Assembly (NCBI RefSeq): GCF_041260155.1
Contig: NW_027248278.1
Location: forward strand, 20,760,941-20,824,940
From: Ptychodera flava
Lineage: Eukaryota > Hemichordata > Enteropneusta > Ptychoderidae
DNA: 64,000 nt
Direction of reading: 5' to 3'
Shown here one piece after another: positions 22,960 through 37,300 of this stretch. The position numbers were made by a program, and so were the translations under genes. Positions within the stretch are counted from its first letter, which is position 1. Each line of letters opens with the position of its first letter. The notes under the pieces are model-generated. The model had not been told where the DNA came from. It searched no databases and was given only the letters and a program-made list of their open reading frames with translations.

Positions 22960-25900
22960 TTATTCAGGGATTATGAAAAAGAACATTTTTGTTCACAACA
23001 TCAACAGTAATTTGTAAGCCGATTGGCTTTACAAATGAGTGAAAAACATTTTAAACAGATTACTAAATATCGATGTTAATGCAAAACATCATCTGTCCTT
23101 AAAATATCTGTTCCAAGGCTTACTAAAACCCCTCTGCTGGTTAACAAATACTTCATTATAATAAAGAAAAGTAATGAGCCTTTGTTTAAATACAGAAAGG
23201 CAGAATATCAAAGCGACTGACAACAAACCTAACACCATAATTAGTTGAACTGTTGCATCATTTGTTCGACACTTGGGTATGGGTAAAATGGCAATTTTTC
23301 GTCTAATAATAAGGTCTCCAAAACAATACAGTCACTCGTTCTAGCCCGAACAGCAGGCCGCCGACGGCGGCCGAATGCGTCACTGCTGTACGATAAGCAT
23401 TGAAGCAGTTTCTTATAGTCATGGCTAGAAATTTCGGTGTGCTCAACGTAGCCGAAACTAAATTTTGCTTTTTGTGCTCTAAAGAAATACTTCCAAAGAA
23501 CCAACCTGATGTCGCTCCATCATGCGATATCATAGAAAGATTGCACGTCATGACTAGGAATAAAGGAAAAAGGTTCATAAGAAAGAAACTTGACATGTAA
23601 GATGCACGTTCATTCCCACACAACAGTTACGTTTTTGATTTAAGGTCCTTGACTAAGTCAGGATACACCATATGCTGCTTTGATAAGTTGTTAAATTCTA
23701 AAAACTGTAAAATATAGAATGTTTGAAAACTGTAATCACTAGGTCGCAGTCTATATTCTAAACATACAATCATTCATTCCAAATAATTGGTGGATTCAAA
23801 TTATTCCTTTCCAAAGTTTTCTCTGAAAACGGACAATGATAACATTTTGAATTATAACTTTCTTACATTAATTACGTATAGCTTACTTACATTACTATTA
23901 AGCATCGTGCAGAATATCCACATACAGACCATCCTGTTTGTTCTGTTGAGCTGCTGTAACTTAACTTAAAGTATCATGTTCAGTTTCGAAACAAATTCGC
24001 CTACGTTAAGCGGATGAAGCAAATTTAATACCGTTTCAGTAAGCTAAGGTCTTTGATTTGAAAGCCAATAAAATTGGGTGCATTGTTCTCATATGATCTT
24101 TGCAGATATGGTATTTTGCAGTGTCCTCATTAGGTCTATCGACAACAGCGGCCTTTTGTAAATAAATAATCACATGATTATTTGATTAGACTCACGATTT
24201 AGTTAGGTAAATTGACAATTTAATTTTCATATCAAAAGTTGTTTTCCTTGATATTTCTGTGTACTTCTTTCTCTGCAGTTCATTACATCGATACAATGGA
24301 CGTTTTCCTCATTATGCCGGAAGTCAGATCAACATATCATTTGCACGGCGATTTGACCCAGTTCAGCTGCAGAAGTCTCCTTGCCAACACGAGCGTAACG
24401 TCATCCTCAGCCTCATCCTAAGCAGTCACGCGAAAATGAGTATTAGGATGACGCTATTTATTATTCGCAACTGCGTCTGATAGAATGATATGTGTTAAAA
24501 CGACTGTAAAATTGTGCTCCAAGTTTCATAACACTTTTAATAGTAATCAAAGCACCGTGGCGTTTGTATTTCATAATATTTAGTAACCTCTCCTCCTATA
24601 ATTAATATATATTTTTAGCCCAAGGTTCGAATGCTGTATGTTTAATACACCGACTTTTTAGGCCTCAAGTCATAGTTATATGAGTTGCTAGTTTCATATG
24701 TTCTGTAAATTATTAGGGCTTTCATAACGCCTCTCGTGTGTACACATTTCGGACCATGGATGCCTTTTTTGCACCAATTTTCGGAAGATCTTTACGCACG
24801 AGTTGACAGTACACCAACAAATACATCCACGGATCATAGACTGAAAATTATGAACACTACCAAAAAACTAGTCCTTATGAGAAATTCTTGCCATAAAATA
24901 TTAACTGCGAACTAGTTTTACGATTCCAAAGAATGCTGTGAAAGAACGGTGTCGTTAATTTTGAGTTATTTATCGACATCGGAAAGCGTCACTTCGGCAT
25001 TCTTCGGATATGACGCTGAGCAGCTTCATTTTCATTTTCAGTCAGGTCACTTTTGGCTGAAAATGAGGATGAGGATGATGTCAACTCTACACTTGTCTTG
25101 CAAACGTCCTCGCTAGCTATACAGGCTACAGTTACGCTATGGTGATCGATGAGAACACATTCCGATTTGAATTACTTCGGACGAAGAAGGTCAATCAACT
25201 GAAAACTTGTGTAAATTAGGAGAGTAGCAAAATCAATTGGCATCAAACGACATGCGGAAGCATAATGCCCAAAGCAAATCGAACACAGACGGTTCCCGAG
25301 TATAACTGACACAAAGTTCTTCACAAAGTTCCAAAATCAAATACATCATACAATTCTTCAATAAAAATACGTACTTCTGAGAAATTACAACTTGAATTTT
25401 ATCCTTAAAAACCGACAAAATTATTAATGAAAACGTCAAGCATCTGACTTCAACGTTTAACTGTCATGATGTGAGTAAGCCTTGTAGCATGGAAAACACA
25501 GACCTAACAAAGATCAAAATAAAAACAATGTGGTAGTGGAATTCGTTGTAGTCATTAGTATAATATTTTTTAATAAAACAATTCATTTTGACCAAGCTGT
25601 GATTGATGAAATCATTTGCGTAAAGAGATAATGATCGGCCGTCTCGACGGTGGCTGGATTGGAATTGCAGCTGTGGTTGATATGACACCAAGGCGACTCT
25701 TCTATCAGGGAAGGGGGGTTGATGATTTACAATACTGCTAAGAAGTTTGGCCATGCGTGCGGTTTCGTCACGTTAACTCAAATTCGACATTTTTTTGACA
25801 TTTCCTAGTGCTTTCTTCCATCAATAAGGTAATGCTGTCAAATTTAATGAGTTTTGAAACCTTCCTGATATTCGCGCACCCCTTATTACACCAAAATTGT

Positions 25901-27380
25901 CTCCTCATCACAGCCCATACTTTCCGTACACAACACAGAGAGAAGTCAAGTTGACATCGGACATCGTAATCGACACCACTTTACAGCATGTGTATACGTT
26001 ACTATTTTGTGTGTTGTTGTTGTTCATTGATTTTCACAATTATTACATGGATATCAAGGGACAGAATGCTTCTGATGCACAGGGTCATTTAGGTCACCGA
26101 GATATCACATGGAGGTAATAGGGAATCAGAAAAGTATCTGCACTGTGCAGTCACATCCTGTATGCACGCAAGAACGGTCACGCACTACGCTTAAAAGAAC
26201 TGATTGGTACCTTGCGATATTTTTTGGTTCAGAAGTTTCCTATCGTTAATTTAGGTAAACATCTTTATGCCAAACACATTTTTCCTCATATTCCTCACAA
26301 CCATGAACTTCACAAAAGTTAACAAGTCACTTGGCAGGCGCTTGGTGAGTGAAAATTTGGGCTGGGCTAGTAATTCTCTTGGCTAAGGGGCCTAGTGACT
26401 CAAACACGATTTGCTTACCCAGAGAAAGGATTGATATTCACACAATTTATAAAGTTTAGCCAAAGCTTCTGTACGTTGCGCAAGATTTTGTATTAAGGCT
26501 ATTAAACTGTTGACAAGGAAAGAAAACAGCTGTCAAGCGTCATTTGGAAGTGTCAGTGAGTCATTATGTAAACGGCCGTGGGCCAACTCCGGTAAGACCG
26601 ACGGTTGTTGTGCTGCAATTTGATAGCTTAACTTTTTACAAAAGTTCAATCAAACAAAAACTTGCAACATATTAACGTAATATCTAAGCTTTTATCTTAG
26701 TTTACAGCATTAGGTCATGCCAAAACATGCTAGGATACTATCAGGGGTGTCATGTGGCCATCGAACTGAAGCAGAAAAAATGCAGACCACAAAACCGACC
26801 ATTTCGATTTTCACAGTTAGAGATTAGAAACATTTTTGCAAGTTATACTACAGAAACGTTACGAAATTAGTGTGCTGACTTTCACGCTCGAAAGGAGTTG
26901 TTTTTCAATGACACTGCAAAAATCGCCCGGGAATACAGAAGCAGAGTTTGCAAACACTAAGTCTGCGTAATAAGGTCGATGCACGATCCATAGGATTGAC
27001 TTAGACTGCAGCGGAATAGGTTGACGAGCATATAATTACGTGTGCGCAATCAAATTTCAAGTGACCATGAGGAAAGGGTCTATTTTCTCTTCCAAGTAAC
27101 TTGGCCGCACATAAAAAAAGTTCAAATTAAATAAGATTTTATGTTGCTTTTTGCATATACACAATAAACTTTCACTCGGCAGACAAAGGTTACTGAGTAG
27201 GCATACTACATAAATCATGCTGTCAGTGATAAACTAAACAGAAACATAGTCACTCACTAAAAATTAGTTTCATAGAGATAAGCTAAACACTTAGAAGTAA
27301 ACAAGTTTAATTGCTATTCTAAATGTCACCGGGTCACTTCAATTCCAGCCAATGAAATGACACTGATTGCGAATACACAG
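22960..27380. other. Long stretch with no firmly supported gene
   Basis: At 23430-23590 (plus) a reading with CFLCSK and a basic end (KGKRFIRKKLDM) finishes at a GTAAGA donor-like site and could be an isolated exon; I do not recognise it. At 24386-24460 and 25010-25085, GTCATCCTCA..CTCATCCT-type words occur inverted, possibly ends of a decayed element of about 0.7 kb. The rest shows nothing. Confidence 0.3.
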
Positions 27381-27446
27381 CGGAAACCGTGAAAAGAATC
27401 CAGAAGACAAACGACGATGACGGACGAGTACGTACAGAACCCCTTT

Positions 27447-27583
27447 ATATAGGGTTATTCACAAAATACGGCCCTGTATGGACGAGGGCAGTGAGTGACG
27501 TATTGGACTCGCCTTCGGCTCGTCCAATACGTCACTCACTGAGCCCTCGTCCATACAGGGCCGTATTTTGTGTATAACCCTAT
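27447..27583. repeat. Foldback 2 with CTCGCCTTCGGCTCG apex
   Basis: Arms pair TAGGGTTAT, ACAAAATACGGCCCTG, TATGGACGAGGGC and GTGAGTGACGTATTGGAC with their complements around 27515. Only a few bases mismatch. The apex (27508-27522) is identical to that of foldback 1, although the arms are unrelated. Confidence 0.85.
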
Positions 27584-27998
27584 TATACACCTACCTCCAT
27601 TAATCGTCCATATAGACTGATTCTATGGTAAATTTTTGAGGGATGCGGCAAGCGCGCCCTTGCGTTGGCAGGAAGCCAATTAATTTCAGTGCAGTACAAG
27701 CAAACTTCGCTATTGTTTTTGGAATTGAATTAGTTTTTTAAAATAAAAATCAATTGCATTTAGACTCAGTTTTGTGTTTGGCTTGTTTTAAACCTTATAC
27801 TACGAATACATTTTGGTGGAAGATGTTATTATGTCTATAACTCACCGTAAAAGTATTTTTACATCCGATACTCGCTAGGTCAAAGGTCAAACAGGCGCGT
27901 CGCGCGTCTCCCGTATTCGGGACTCCGCGTACTTTACAAAATACGGAAAATTATTGGACGGTCAAACTCCCATAGGTTACGGCAGTAGGTGTATAATA
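27581..27998. mobile_element. MITE with TATTATACACCTAC ends
   Basis: TATTATACACCTAC at 27581-27594 is repeated inverted at 27985-27998. Inside, copies of ATCGTCC/GGACGGT-type sequence are also inverted. It shares its left end with foldback 2, so the two may form one composite element. No ORF. Confidence 0.6.
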
Positions 27999-28087
27999 AT
28001 CTTATTTATGTTAGTGGATATAAATAATAACCAGGGAGAAAGCTGCTTGCATCTACACTTCGAGGAAGCCTCAAAAGTTATTAGGTC

Positions 28088-28350
28088 GTGTTAAATCGAT
28101 TCGATACCGTAGAAATGCTATTGGTACATTTGTTGTGGGGCTTAAGCTATGTTAGAGTTCAAACGCAAATGTTCCAAATGATGCCGGACGTAAGATTAAA
28201 AGGGAAGTTCACCAAGGATGATTTTTACATAATTGAAGCCCACTGTCGGTTCTCAATGCTGATTTATCTGCGGATTCGCAGTGTACTTCCTACTGTCATC
28301 AGTCCCGATCAAATGGTAGGTGGAACCATTTATTTCGAAAATGTCTAGCA
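28088..28350 (+). pseudogene. L1-like reverse-transcriptase fragment (N-terminal RT motifs)
   Basis: The reading contains LRIRSVLPTVISPDQMVGGTI and then YFENV. It matches the L1/Tx1 RT segment 'xRLxxVLPxIIxxDQxGFxxGRxIxxN', with the glycine/arginine part damaged. A short island without ORF1 or the catalytic YADD part. Confidence 0.5.
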
Positions 28351-28351
28351 T

Positions 28352-31140
28352 TATTTAAACTCTCTTATCTTGCCTCGAACCCTCCTGAAAATCTTGTTAA
28401 AGGAATAGATCACATTAATTTTACGTGTATTTGGAATAAGAAATTGAACAGAATAAAGAAACGTAATGGTCGATATATCTGAGGCTTTAAGGCACCTAAT
28501 TTCAGAGCATTTTGTAAGTTGATAGAAATCACTTGTGTAAAGAGAATGTAAATCTGCAAACTCTTCTTCTTTATGACTTCTCTCCACAAAGAGGTGCCGA
28601 GCACACCGTATCAGGCTAATATCCGCACCCTGTGATACTTAATAGATACCATTTATTCTTCAAAGTCGGAGTATTATCCTGCACCTGTCACCAATGCGAC
28701 ACTTTTCTGGCTCTATTGTCGAGAATATGATTCACTTAACACACTTTGTTCATGTTGCAAGGGAGAGCTGATATCCGCCCTGAGAAATAGTTAATTGTTG
28801 TTCGGCCCTGAAGCGGCTCTGACTTAATTTTACCTGCCGGCAAAGTTCTAATGCAGGTTACCAGCACTACAAAGGCCTGTACAAAAATTTTGCCTAAAGT
28901 TTATGTCTCAAGGCGAGTATTTTACTCGCTTTTCTAATTAAAACGTAAAAATAATAATTAACAAGCACTAATTGATTAGGAAATCATAACAAAGACAATT
29001 AAACACCCAAAGGGGCACATTATCCCCCTCCTTGTTATGCTTAAACTCAAAAGTCAGTCTACTCACTAATAAATATTCATGCTCATTACGTATGAAAACT
29101 AAAAATAATACAGAAAATCCGACCATACAAAACCTTAAATGTCCACTAAGTATTGTTCACTTAAAGTTCTCAATTAAAATATATCAAAAACACAACTTTT
29201 TTCCTTGTACGCGAAATGACAAATAGAGTCAGTGCAGCGCGAGATGTGGAAAAAATATTGCGTTAAAGAAGGGTATTTTAATGAATACGAAACATCAGTA
29301 AAATGGAAATATTACTTTTAGTCCAGTGATGTGTGTAAAGCGTTTATTATCTTTTTGTTCCCTTTTGTAAATTTTACCCCTTTGTTTTTGTCTTCTCTGT
29401 GAAGCTGCCGTTATCGTCTCACTTTTGTGTGTAATAAATAAAATAAATAAAAACGAATAGAGAAAAAAAATCAACCTACAACTCAAATACAAATAACCCG
29501 AAATTGGCCAGTTTTAAGGTATAATCACGAATTACTGATGAAATTTATAACTCTTTTATCTTGACATGGAAAGAGGGACACGGCCCGGAGAGTAGCGGGA
29601 AGTAGGTGATCGACGTCATTGCAGAAATGAGAAAACACAGTAAGTCCACTGCATAACGTGGAGGTGAGAATTCCATGAATCTCGCGTATCAAGATCTATG
29701 ATATAGCGATCGCAATTGGTCACTCGGTTGCTTTTCGAGTGACCTCGAATACAAAAGTCCAAGTATTACTCTGACTGGAATTACAAGTATGTCAAAAATC
29801 TACCATCCTAAAGTAAAAGTAATGCATGTAATTTTCATGAGTAAACTTGGAGGACCGAGCATGTTAATGTGGCTCTTCGACTGACTGAATTAATAATAAG
29901 CACTACGGCTGGTATCGTACTTGTTTTCGATGTCACTTTCAAAGCAAACTATACAGTCTGCAGACGGTTATGTGACATTCAGTGTAAGTGCCTTTCTCAA
30001 GAATACGTCGTTCTATTGACTTATCGTGTTGATAAGACACGCCCTACAAGGGGTTACATTTAATTTTTTTTGGAATTCACTACACCATAGATGCCAGAAA
30101 AAGAGTATACGACAGCACAGTGACGGTGAACGCAAATATAAGAGCAAAGCAAACGTACATGTTTATTTTTCATCGAAATTTGTTTCGTATGGGTCTTATT
30201 GATTATGCATCGGTCTAATTGTATACCTAAATGACTAGTGTTTGATGTATGTGGAACATGGGAAGACATTGTTATTATTATTATTAAACGTGAAGAATAA
30301 GCGTTACCTTTGACTTCCGTGGCAACAAACACTTTTCAATTTGCTATATTTGAAAATATGTTACGTTTCATTAATACAATTTATAATACGGGTCACTTTT
30401 TATGAATTTAATGGTAATACTGCTCAGAGATTATGGTAAAAAAATTCCTTTTTGACACCAAAAAGTGTTAAATTAATTTAAAGATTACCTTATTTATCCC
30501 AAAACTTAGTTCTTAAGATGGCTACCCTTATGTACATACAATGAAACTAAGTATCGTGCATATAAGCACTAACAACATACACATCATTTAATATTTCGCA
30601 TTGCATTTGAAAGATACTAAAACTTCGTCGATCTGACTTGAAAACGAGAGACCTAAAACGACACCCTAAAGGAACGCAGTAAAACAAATTTGGAGAGATA
30701 TAGAAAAATGTTCACGATACAACTGAGCAAACAGTTTTCCAAACGTTGTGGTTTAATATATCGTATATTTTATGTGTGTCAAATAATCACTTTAGAACAA
30801 CTCTGTCAGAATGATATTTCTTTTAGAATGACACTCTGTGCCTTAACCATATAAAAGAGAATGTTACAACGCTCTTTATTAATTTTGTAAAACAAAGATT
30901 ATACCTATCTATCAATATTGAATGAATGCTGGACGGTTTTCTGAGAAAATTTCATGGTTTAAGTATCACAAAGAGACTCTGCTTTGCCCTAAGTGCATCG
31001 CTAATACAAATGTAACCTTCTCTTACCCAGTTTCTTTTCTAATTCTTTAAACTTCAAATTCTTACAGAAATATCAAAGATACCAACAATTTCTTTATCAA
31101 GAGAAATTCGCCATGCCTGTCTATTCAATCTGTTGAAGTA
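28352..31140. other. Downstream flank of gene B, no supported gene
   Basis: AT-rich. Scattered ORFs under 100 codons on both strands, without motifs or splice patterns I trust. Confidence 0.4.
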
Positions 31141-31143
31141 CAA

Positions 31144-31149
31144 TTTATT
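31144..31149 (-). terminator. Polyadenylation hexamer of gene B
   Basis: AATAAA on the minus strand, about 40 nt after the gene B stop codon. It suggests a very short 3' UTR for this isoform. Confidence 0.5.
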
Positions 31150-31186
31150 AACAAAATATCACTCATAGACTTTGTGCACTAAAACT

Positions 31187-31323
31187 TTAAAACTGAGTGT
31201 CTGATAAATAGAGCTTCTGATATTGAGAGTATGAAAAGTCACGTAATTGTTGATTGTCTTCTCCGTTTGTTGTATTCCTAAGAACAATCTCATAGTCAGA
31301 GGGACCTCTGTCTTGTTGGAGAC
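31187..31323 (-). CDS. Gene B last exon: second tyrosine-motif segment
   Basis: Acceptor ATACATTTCAG. The first two bases complete the glycine codon left by the previous exon, then 44 codons and TAA. It contains SDYEIV and LRDFSYSQYQKL, both fitting the (S/V/I/L)xYxx(L/V/I) signature. The second is a near-repeat of LRDLTHSQYQIL in the exon before, so the tail arose by internal duplication. Confidence 0.75.
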
Positions 31324-34300
31324 CTGAAATGTATGAATCAATAGTGGTAAATTAATAATGACAAGGAAGAAAATAAGAGTACTGAATAATGATTATAATC
31401 ATGGGAATGTGACAAGTGTCCCGCTAATTTGTACTCAATGTTGCCCAATCTTCCACCTTTGCTTTATCGAGTTGACACTTTTCCGGGAACGCCTAAGTAA
31501 CTTTTAGCATATAGGTTTTGCTGTCCGGAAGGGAAGTAAGTTCATAATGGAATCTTCAAACGTATCGTTATCGTAATTATTTTTTTTTCGTTGCTTGTTG
31601 CTGTATATACTCGAATGTAACAGTGCTGTTGATTTTGTTCAGAAATACAGGTTCTAGGTTGAACATGACGGATAATCTATGTTGACAGCAAAAAAAACAC
31701 AAAGGAAACTCATCGACAAACAATGACATTGTCAAAGTAGCAGTGCGGTTTTTAATGCATGATAAATGTGGTCACCTAGGTGGTGTTGCATATGAAAATC
31801 GTATTTTGCTCAAAGTTACTGTTTGCAAAGATTCATACAATTTTCCAATAATTTCTATCCCAGGATTGCTTGGGTTCACCTTTTAGCATGCCAAAGAGTT
31901 GTAAGTTGGATGAGAAAGCAGCCTTAATGTACGCAGAATTTGTGCAGATCACCCAATTTCTCTGCTTCTTTTTTTGTCCGGTTTAAAATATTTCATTAAA
32001 ATAACTTCAATCAGGCGGAGTCAATTTTGTGAATTTTTTACATTAGGTTCTTTAAGTACTATATACCAAACGACAATTTTATTTGACACAAAGTTCCCAA
32101 TTTTGAACAGGAGTCATTTTAATTTTGCTTATGATATTGATCACTTTTTTAATGTCAGTGTTTCAATCGTCGCCATTTAAGAATGAGATAAGATAATGCA
32201 TAGCAAAATTTGTCATTTTTTTCACATTATACTCACTAATTGGCAGCGATTCAATATGAAACAACATCTTACCGCTCCCTTCAGTGCCTTGTACATGTAA
32301 TTCACGAGAATTGCAGGATACTTTGCTAGATGTATCAAGAATCTGGTATTGTGAGTGCGTCAAGTCACGCAGATCTTGATAATCTACCATGTGATTATTA
32401 GAAGAACTACACATGTTTTCGTACTCTTGGCTATTCCTGCATTTTCTGTGTTCTGAAAGGGTCAGAAAATTGCGTCATTTAAAGTAAGAAATAGAGAAAA
32501 TAATCATCGATGTGGTTAGAACGAAGGTTAGATGTCAGTTGATGTTGTGATAAGGCATTTCATCTCACCTATTTGACAAAGCATCTGTACTTCTACACTT
32601 AAACTGCCGAGTTAAATCGTGAATCAACTTTTATTATTCAGATCAATGTCATAATTGTAGTATCTGTAAACATATTTTGTATCATCTCATTTACTTTAAC
32701 TATCTACACTTTAATGTGTTATATGTATACAACTTCATATTTGTTGACAGATCTACGTCACTTGCGTTGGATTGGTTGCGTGTTGCCTGATGCATTTCGA
32801 TTAAAAACATTGATGTCTCTCGATAAAGTAATACTCACCATATGTCTCTGTAGCTTCACAGTATTCAGGATTCCTATTAATGAAAAGTGGGCATAAACCT
32901 ATTTATTTACAGAATTAACTTCACAATTTAGTAAGATGTTGGGCCACATTTAGGATGAAGAAAAATTGCGTACATCCTACGAAAATTTACTTAAAAGTGA
33001 AAGATGGGATCCGGGACCAGACAGGTCTAAAAAATATTGAAAACCAGGAGGGTAACAGGGAAAAATATTGCTTGATTAAGTAGAAAGGTGAAACTGACAG
33101 TTTTAATTCATGAGAACCTTCATGGGAAAAATGTTGTACATACTTCGAAAGTACTATGTAAAGTACTTTGTAAGAACCTCAAAATGCTACAGGTTAGAAA
33201 CTGCAACTACAAGTGTAACATTGAATCTATTATCAAATGGCTAATCGCACTTGCAGTTTTAGATGTTTATAAAGGCATCTGTGATAGCACCGAAATATTG
33301 TGTTTTGACATATTTCTCTCTGTCAATGTTGTGTACTCTGCCGTGGTCACCTCCAGTGATCGTATAAAGGTGAGGCACTGTATTACATAATATTCAAAAT
33401 ATGTTTAATTGGCCACTTTTTTCTAACGGCCGTAGTATCAACAGATACAGCAGATTGGCTTGTTCATGAGTATTGTTTTCATTTTTATGAACAATGCTAT
33501 TATTTTTACAGGATGTAGGGAAGTCTTGCGCTTAGCAGTGGTAGCCAGGGCTGAGAATGAAATATATGAGCATCTCCATATAGTGTACTTATATATAACC
33601 TATGGTATTTTTCTTTGTTTGGTGTCATCGCATAGTATTGTTTTCGCTGAGCCGTAGAACAGAGCTGAAGGCTAGAAGTTGTGCAGTAAACAGAGAACAA
33701 CTCCGTGGGATTCTATATTTATTAGCCTTCTCACTTTCATTAAAGAAGGAGGTAGCCTAAAATGACTGAGCGGAGGCAAATTGTCTTTAGTATGACTATA
33801 TATCCTATTTGAGAAGTGTCCGTCACCAAGGCGATATCCAAAGGACATCAGAGTACTTTCGTCGATAGGGCCCGTCAATTTAGAAGTTTGATACTTTTTG
33901 ATCATGAGCATGAAACATAATATACAGATCAGTAGCGTTAATATGATGCTTTTCTTTGTAAGTTGATCATAAAGTTCGACAGCTTCTATATCTGTTTGTT
34001 TGTTTGTTTGTTTCTTGTTATTAATATCATCTTTTCATTTTTTGTTATTGAATAACATGAAATTTATTTCGCAGGGTTCTGGATCTCTTCTGATGGTCTG
34101 AACGGTGAGCAGTTGTGGACATTTATAAATATCAAACGAAAAATAGCCACAGTGCAAGTCTATCAAACTACAAGATTGCAAATGGAAAATACAAGTTAAT
34201 GTCTGAAGAGACACTGACCGTTATGAAGACATACCAATTTGTATCAAGTGGCAACAATTTGCTTACCATTGATTAATAGATTAGAATAATAGGTCACTCA

Positions 34301-37300
34301 TGACATGATTTAGCTAGAAAGACTAATTGATATATTGTTTTGTACATGTACAAGTACATATACATGAACAACGTACATATCGAGAAATATATACCGAGAC
34401 TTAGAAATATCTCATTAATCTAGTACCCCGCTGATGTAAAGGTAGCGCGGAGATGTTCATGTTGTGTTATATTTTGTAACTTAATAATAACTTTATATAA
34501 TACATATAGTATATTGTATGGTAGATTTCTACAAATGTTAATGACGAGGCAGGAAACCAAAACTTTAGAATCTCTTTGATAATCGTCTAATTACTTTTCT
34601 TCTGAGGCCGACTTAAGGTAGCTAAATACCTTTTAGACACTTTCAGATTTTTATTTTTCTCTCAATTGAACACGTCCCAAACCCCAATAAAGTATACATT
34701 TTCTGATAGCCCTGATATAGAGCTATCCGACCAAGCACAGTACACGGTCATTATTTGCATAAGAGTCACGTGACAAGCGTTTTGCTGAAGCTTCAAAAAC
34801 CGGTTTTTCCCGCCTTATGCAAACACGCTGCAAGATTTCCGGTTAGAATTTCTTCATTGACAAGCCTTGACAATATCCTTCAAAACCGTGTCTGCGATTT
34901 TTTCCTGGAGGCTCCATTCAAATTATATGGCGTGATAATTAAAATTCCTTGAAAAGCACCTTCATCTAACACCTTTAAGAGCGCATTAAAAAAAAACAAA
35001 GGCATATAAAGAAATCCCAGACACGGTTTTGAAGGATATTGTCAAGGCTTGTCAATGAAGAAATTCCAACCGGAAATCTTGCAGCGTGTTTGCATAAGGC
35101 GGGAAAAACCGGTTTTTTGAAGGTTCAGCAAAACGCTTGTCACGTGACTCCTATGCAAATAATGACCATGTACTGTGCTTGGTCGGATAGCTCTATATCA
35201 GGGCTTTCAGAAAATGTATACTTTATAGGGGTTTGGACATGTTCAATTGAGAAAAAAATAAAAATCTGAAAGTGTCTAAAAGGTATATAGCTACCTTAAT
35301 GCATCCCTGGTTTTTATGATTCGAAACATATATGACAGTAAACATGTATGATTTTCCAGCTTACCGTTGTACTGTTCGCCTTTTTCGGACAATCAATATG
35401 ACAGTGGCAATGGAAACAATACAAGCGATGACAACAATGACAGCTATTACAATCCAAATATAGTGGGGAAAGGAATCATCTCCCGTCAGACTCACAGTGT
35501 TGTTGTGTTCATTGGTCAAATTTTTGCCTACGGTAAATATAAAGAGATACTCCTTTGTTATAAAATTGGTTACCGTAATAATGAGTAAAAATGATAAAAC
35601 AGCTATAATATTTCATGCCAGCCTCTGTGAAAGTGCAGTTTATTTGCGAAGAACGTAAAGATTGACTTGAATAGTTCGTTATGTGCTATTATTAACCCTA
35701 GGCAAGTAATTGTTAAATCTGCCGCTCTGTTAGCAACTTAATCAGTGGTGGCAGCTGCTGTAGATCCCCAGTTGGTCTATGACCACGATTGGAACTAATT
35801 TGGGATAATTGGATGGTGAAGTAGTGTCGATTTAATCTGCAGATGTAATCTCATCGGCTTTTCTTTTTAAATTATACACTTGTTTTAATGAGTAATTTGA
35901 AATATTGCAACATTCAGCTATAGGGCACCTAACACTTTTGAGAAATTTGAAAAATATGAAAATCCAATTATCCCAAATTAGTTCCAATCGTGTTTGACAT
36001 AAATTTAGACATGCGACCGTACGAACTCTGTACCAATGTTCACCTACCATTGTCTGTTTTGGCGTCGCAGAGACTTGCGGTCCATCCGTCTTGACATTCG
36101 AGTTGAAAAGGCTTTTCCATACACACTATTGCGTTTGGATATTTGCATTTTTGTTCTTCGCATCTGAAATCGTAGTGTACGTTTTGCCATATAGTTCGAT
36201 ATTACCATGATTTGTTACAAAAAAAAATTAAGGTCGATGTACATTGCTACATGTGTTGAGGGAGAAGAGTAATAATTTCTGTATTGAATAGAATTGTAAA
36301 ATTTAAATACTTTATTTAAAGTACAAAATGCTTTGTATATATTCTATGTTTATAACTAACATATACGGTGGATATATTGGTAATCACTTAAAAGATGGTA
36401 CGATCTCTATCGAACTGAGATGAACATAAATACTTGTGCAATGAGCCTAAGATGGTGGATGCAGGCATATTCCTAATGTATATGTGGCAAGTCTCTCTAT
36501 TTCACACCGTGACTGGCATCTAACAGTACTGTCCCGGTAAGGCTTTGCACTAATCGCCGCCATTGTATCCGAAAAATGTTTGCATCTGTCATATGCACCA
36601 TATCGGCTTTGGTATTGTATGTTTCAGTACAATTTGCTGGTAAACATTGTTTCTATTACACAGATATTTGAAAAATAAACTAACAGCATCTATATCTGCA
36701 TCGGAATGCAACATAAAGAATAATAGTTTGAATAAGTTTGCCATCATGACTTGTGTCAAAGGTTAATGTACTTGCGCAATAGACACAGCAGTTGCGCTGA
36801 AGACATGCTACTTGCATTTAAACAGTTACTTGAATTATTGTAGATTTAACGTGGTCCTTGAACAAGAATATCTAAAATATAAATTCATGTAACTTTAAAT
36901 TGCATTTTTCAATCTTACTATGCACGAGCGAAGTGTCACAGCTGCATTGTGGCAAATTTGTGGGAGAGTGACCATGATCGTGATATAACAAAAATAAGGA
37001 GAACCATTTCGTTCAATGCGCATTAGCATTAGTCAACAAATCTTACCTGACAATGTCGAGACACCTTCCACTGATATTATCACAAAGCATGGCACAGTCA
37101 CATTCTGGACACTTTTCTAGGCAAGCATTTCCATAGAACCCAGGTTCACATTTATGATTACAATTCTCACCAGTCCATCCAGCTTTACAAGACATGCAAA
37201 TATTTTCCCTGCACAGAGCACAATTTTGACAAGGAACTTCACAGCGCTGACCAGTCCATCCAATCTCACACCAACATGAACCATCTACATGATTACAGCT

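Noticed and set aside
34075..34110. Plus-strand mini-exon with CAG and GTGAG borders
   Set aside because: Only 36 nt, no partner exons on the plus strand, inside a minus-strand intron. Taken as chance.
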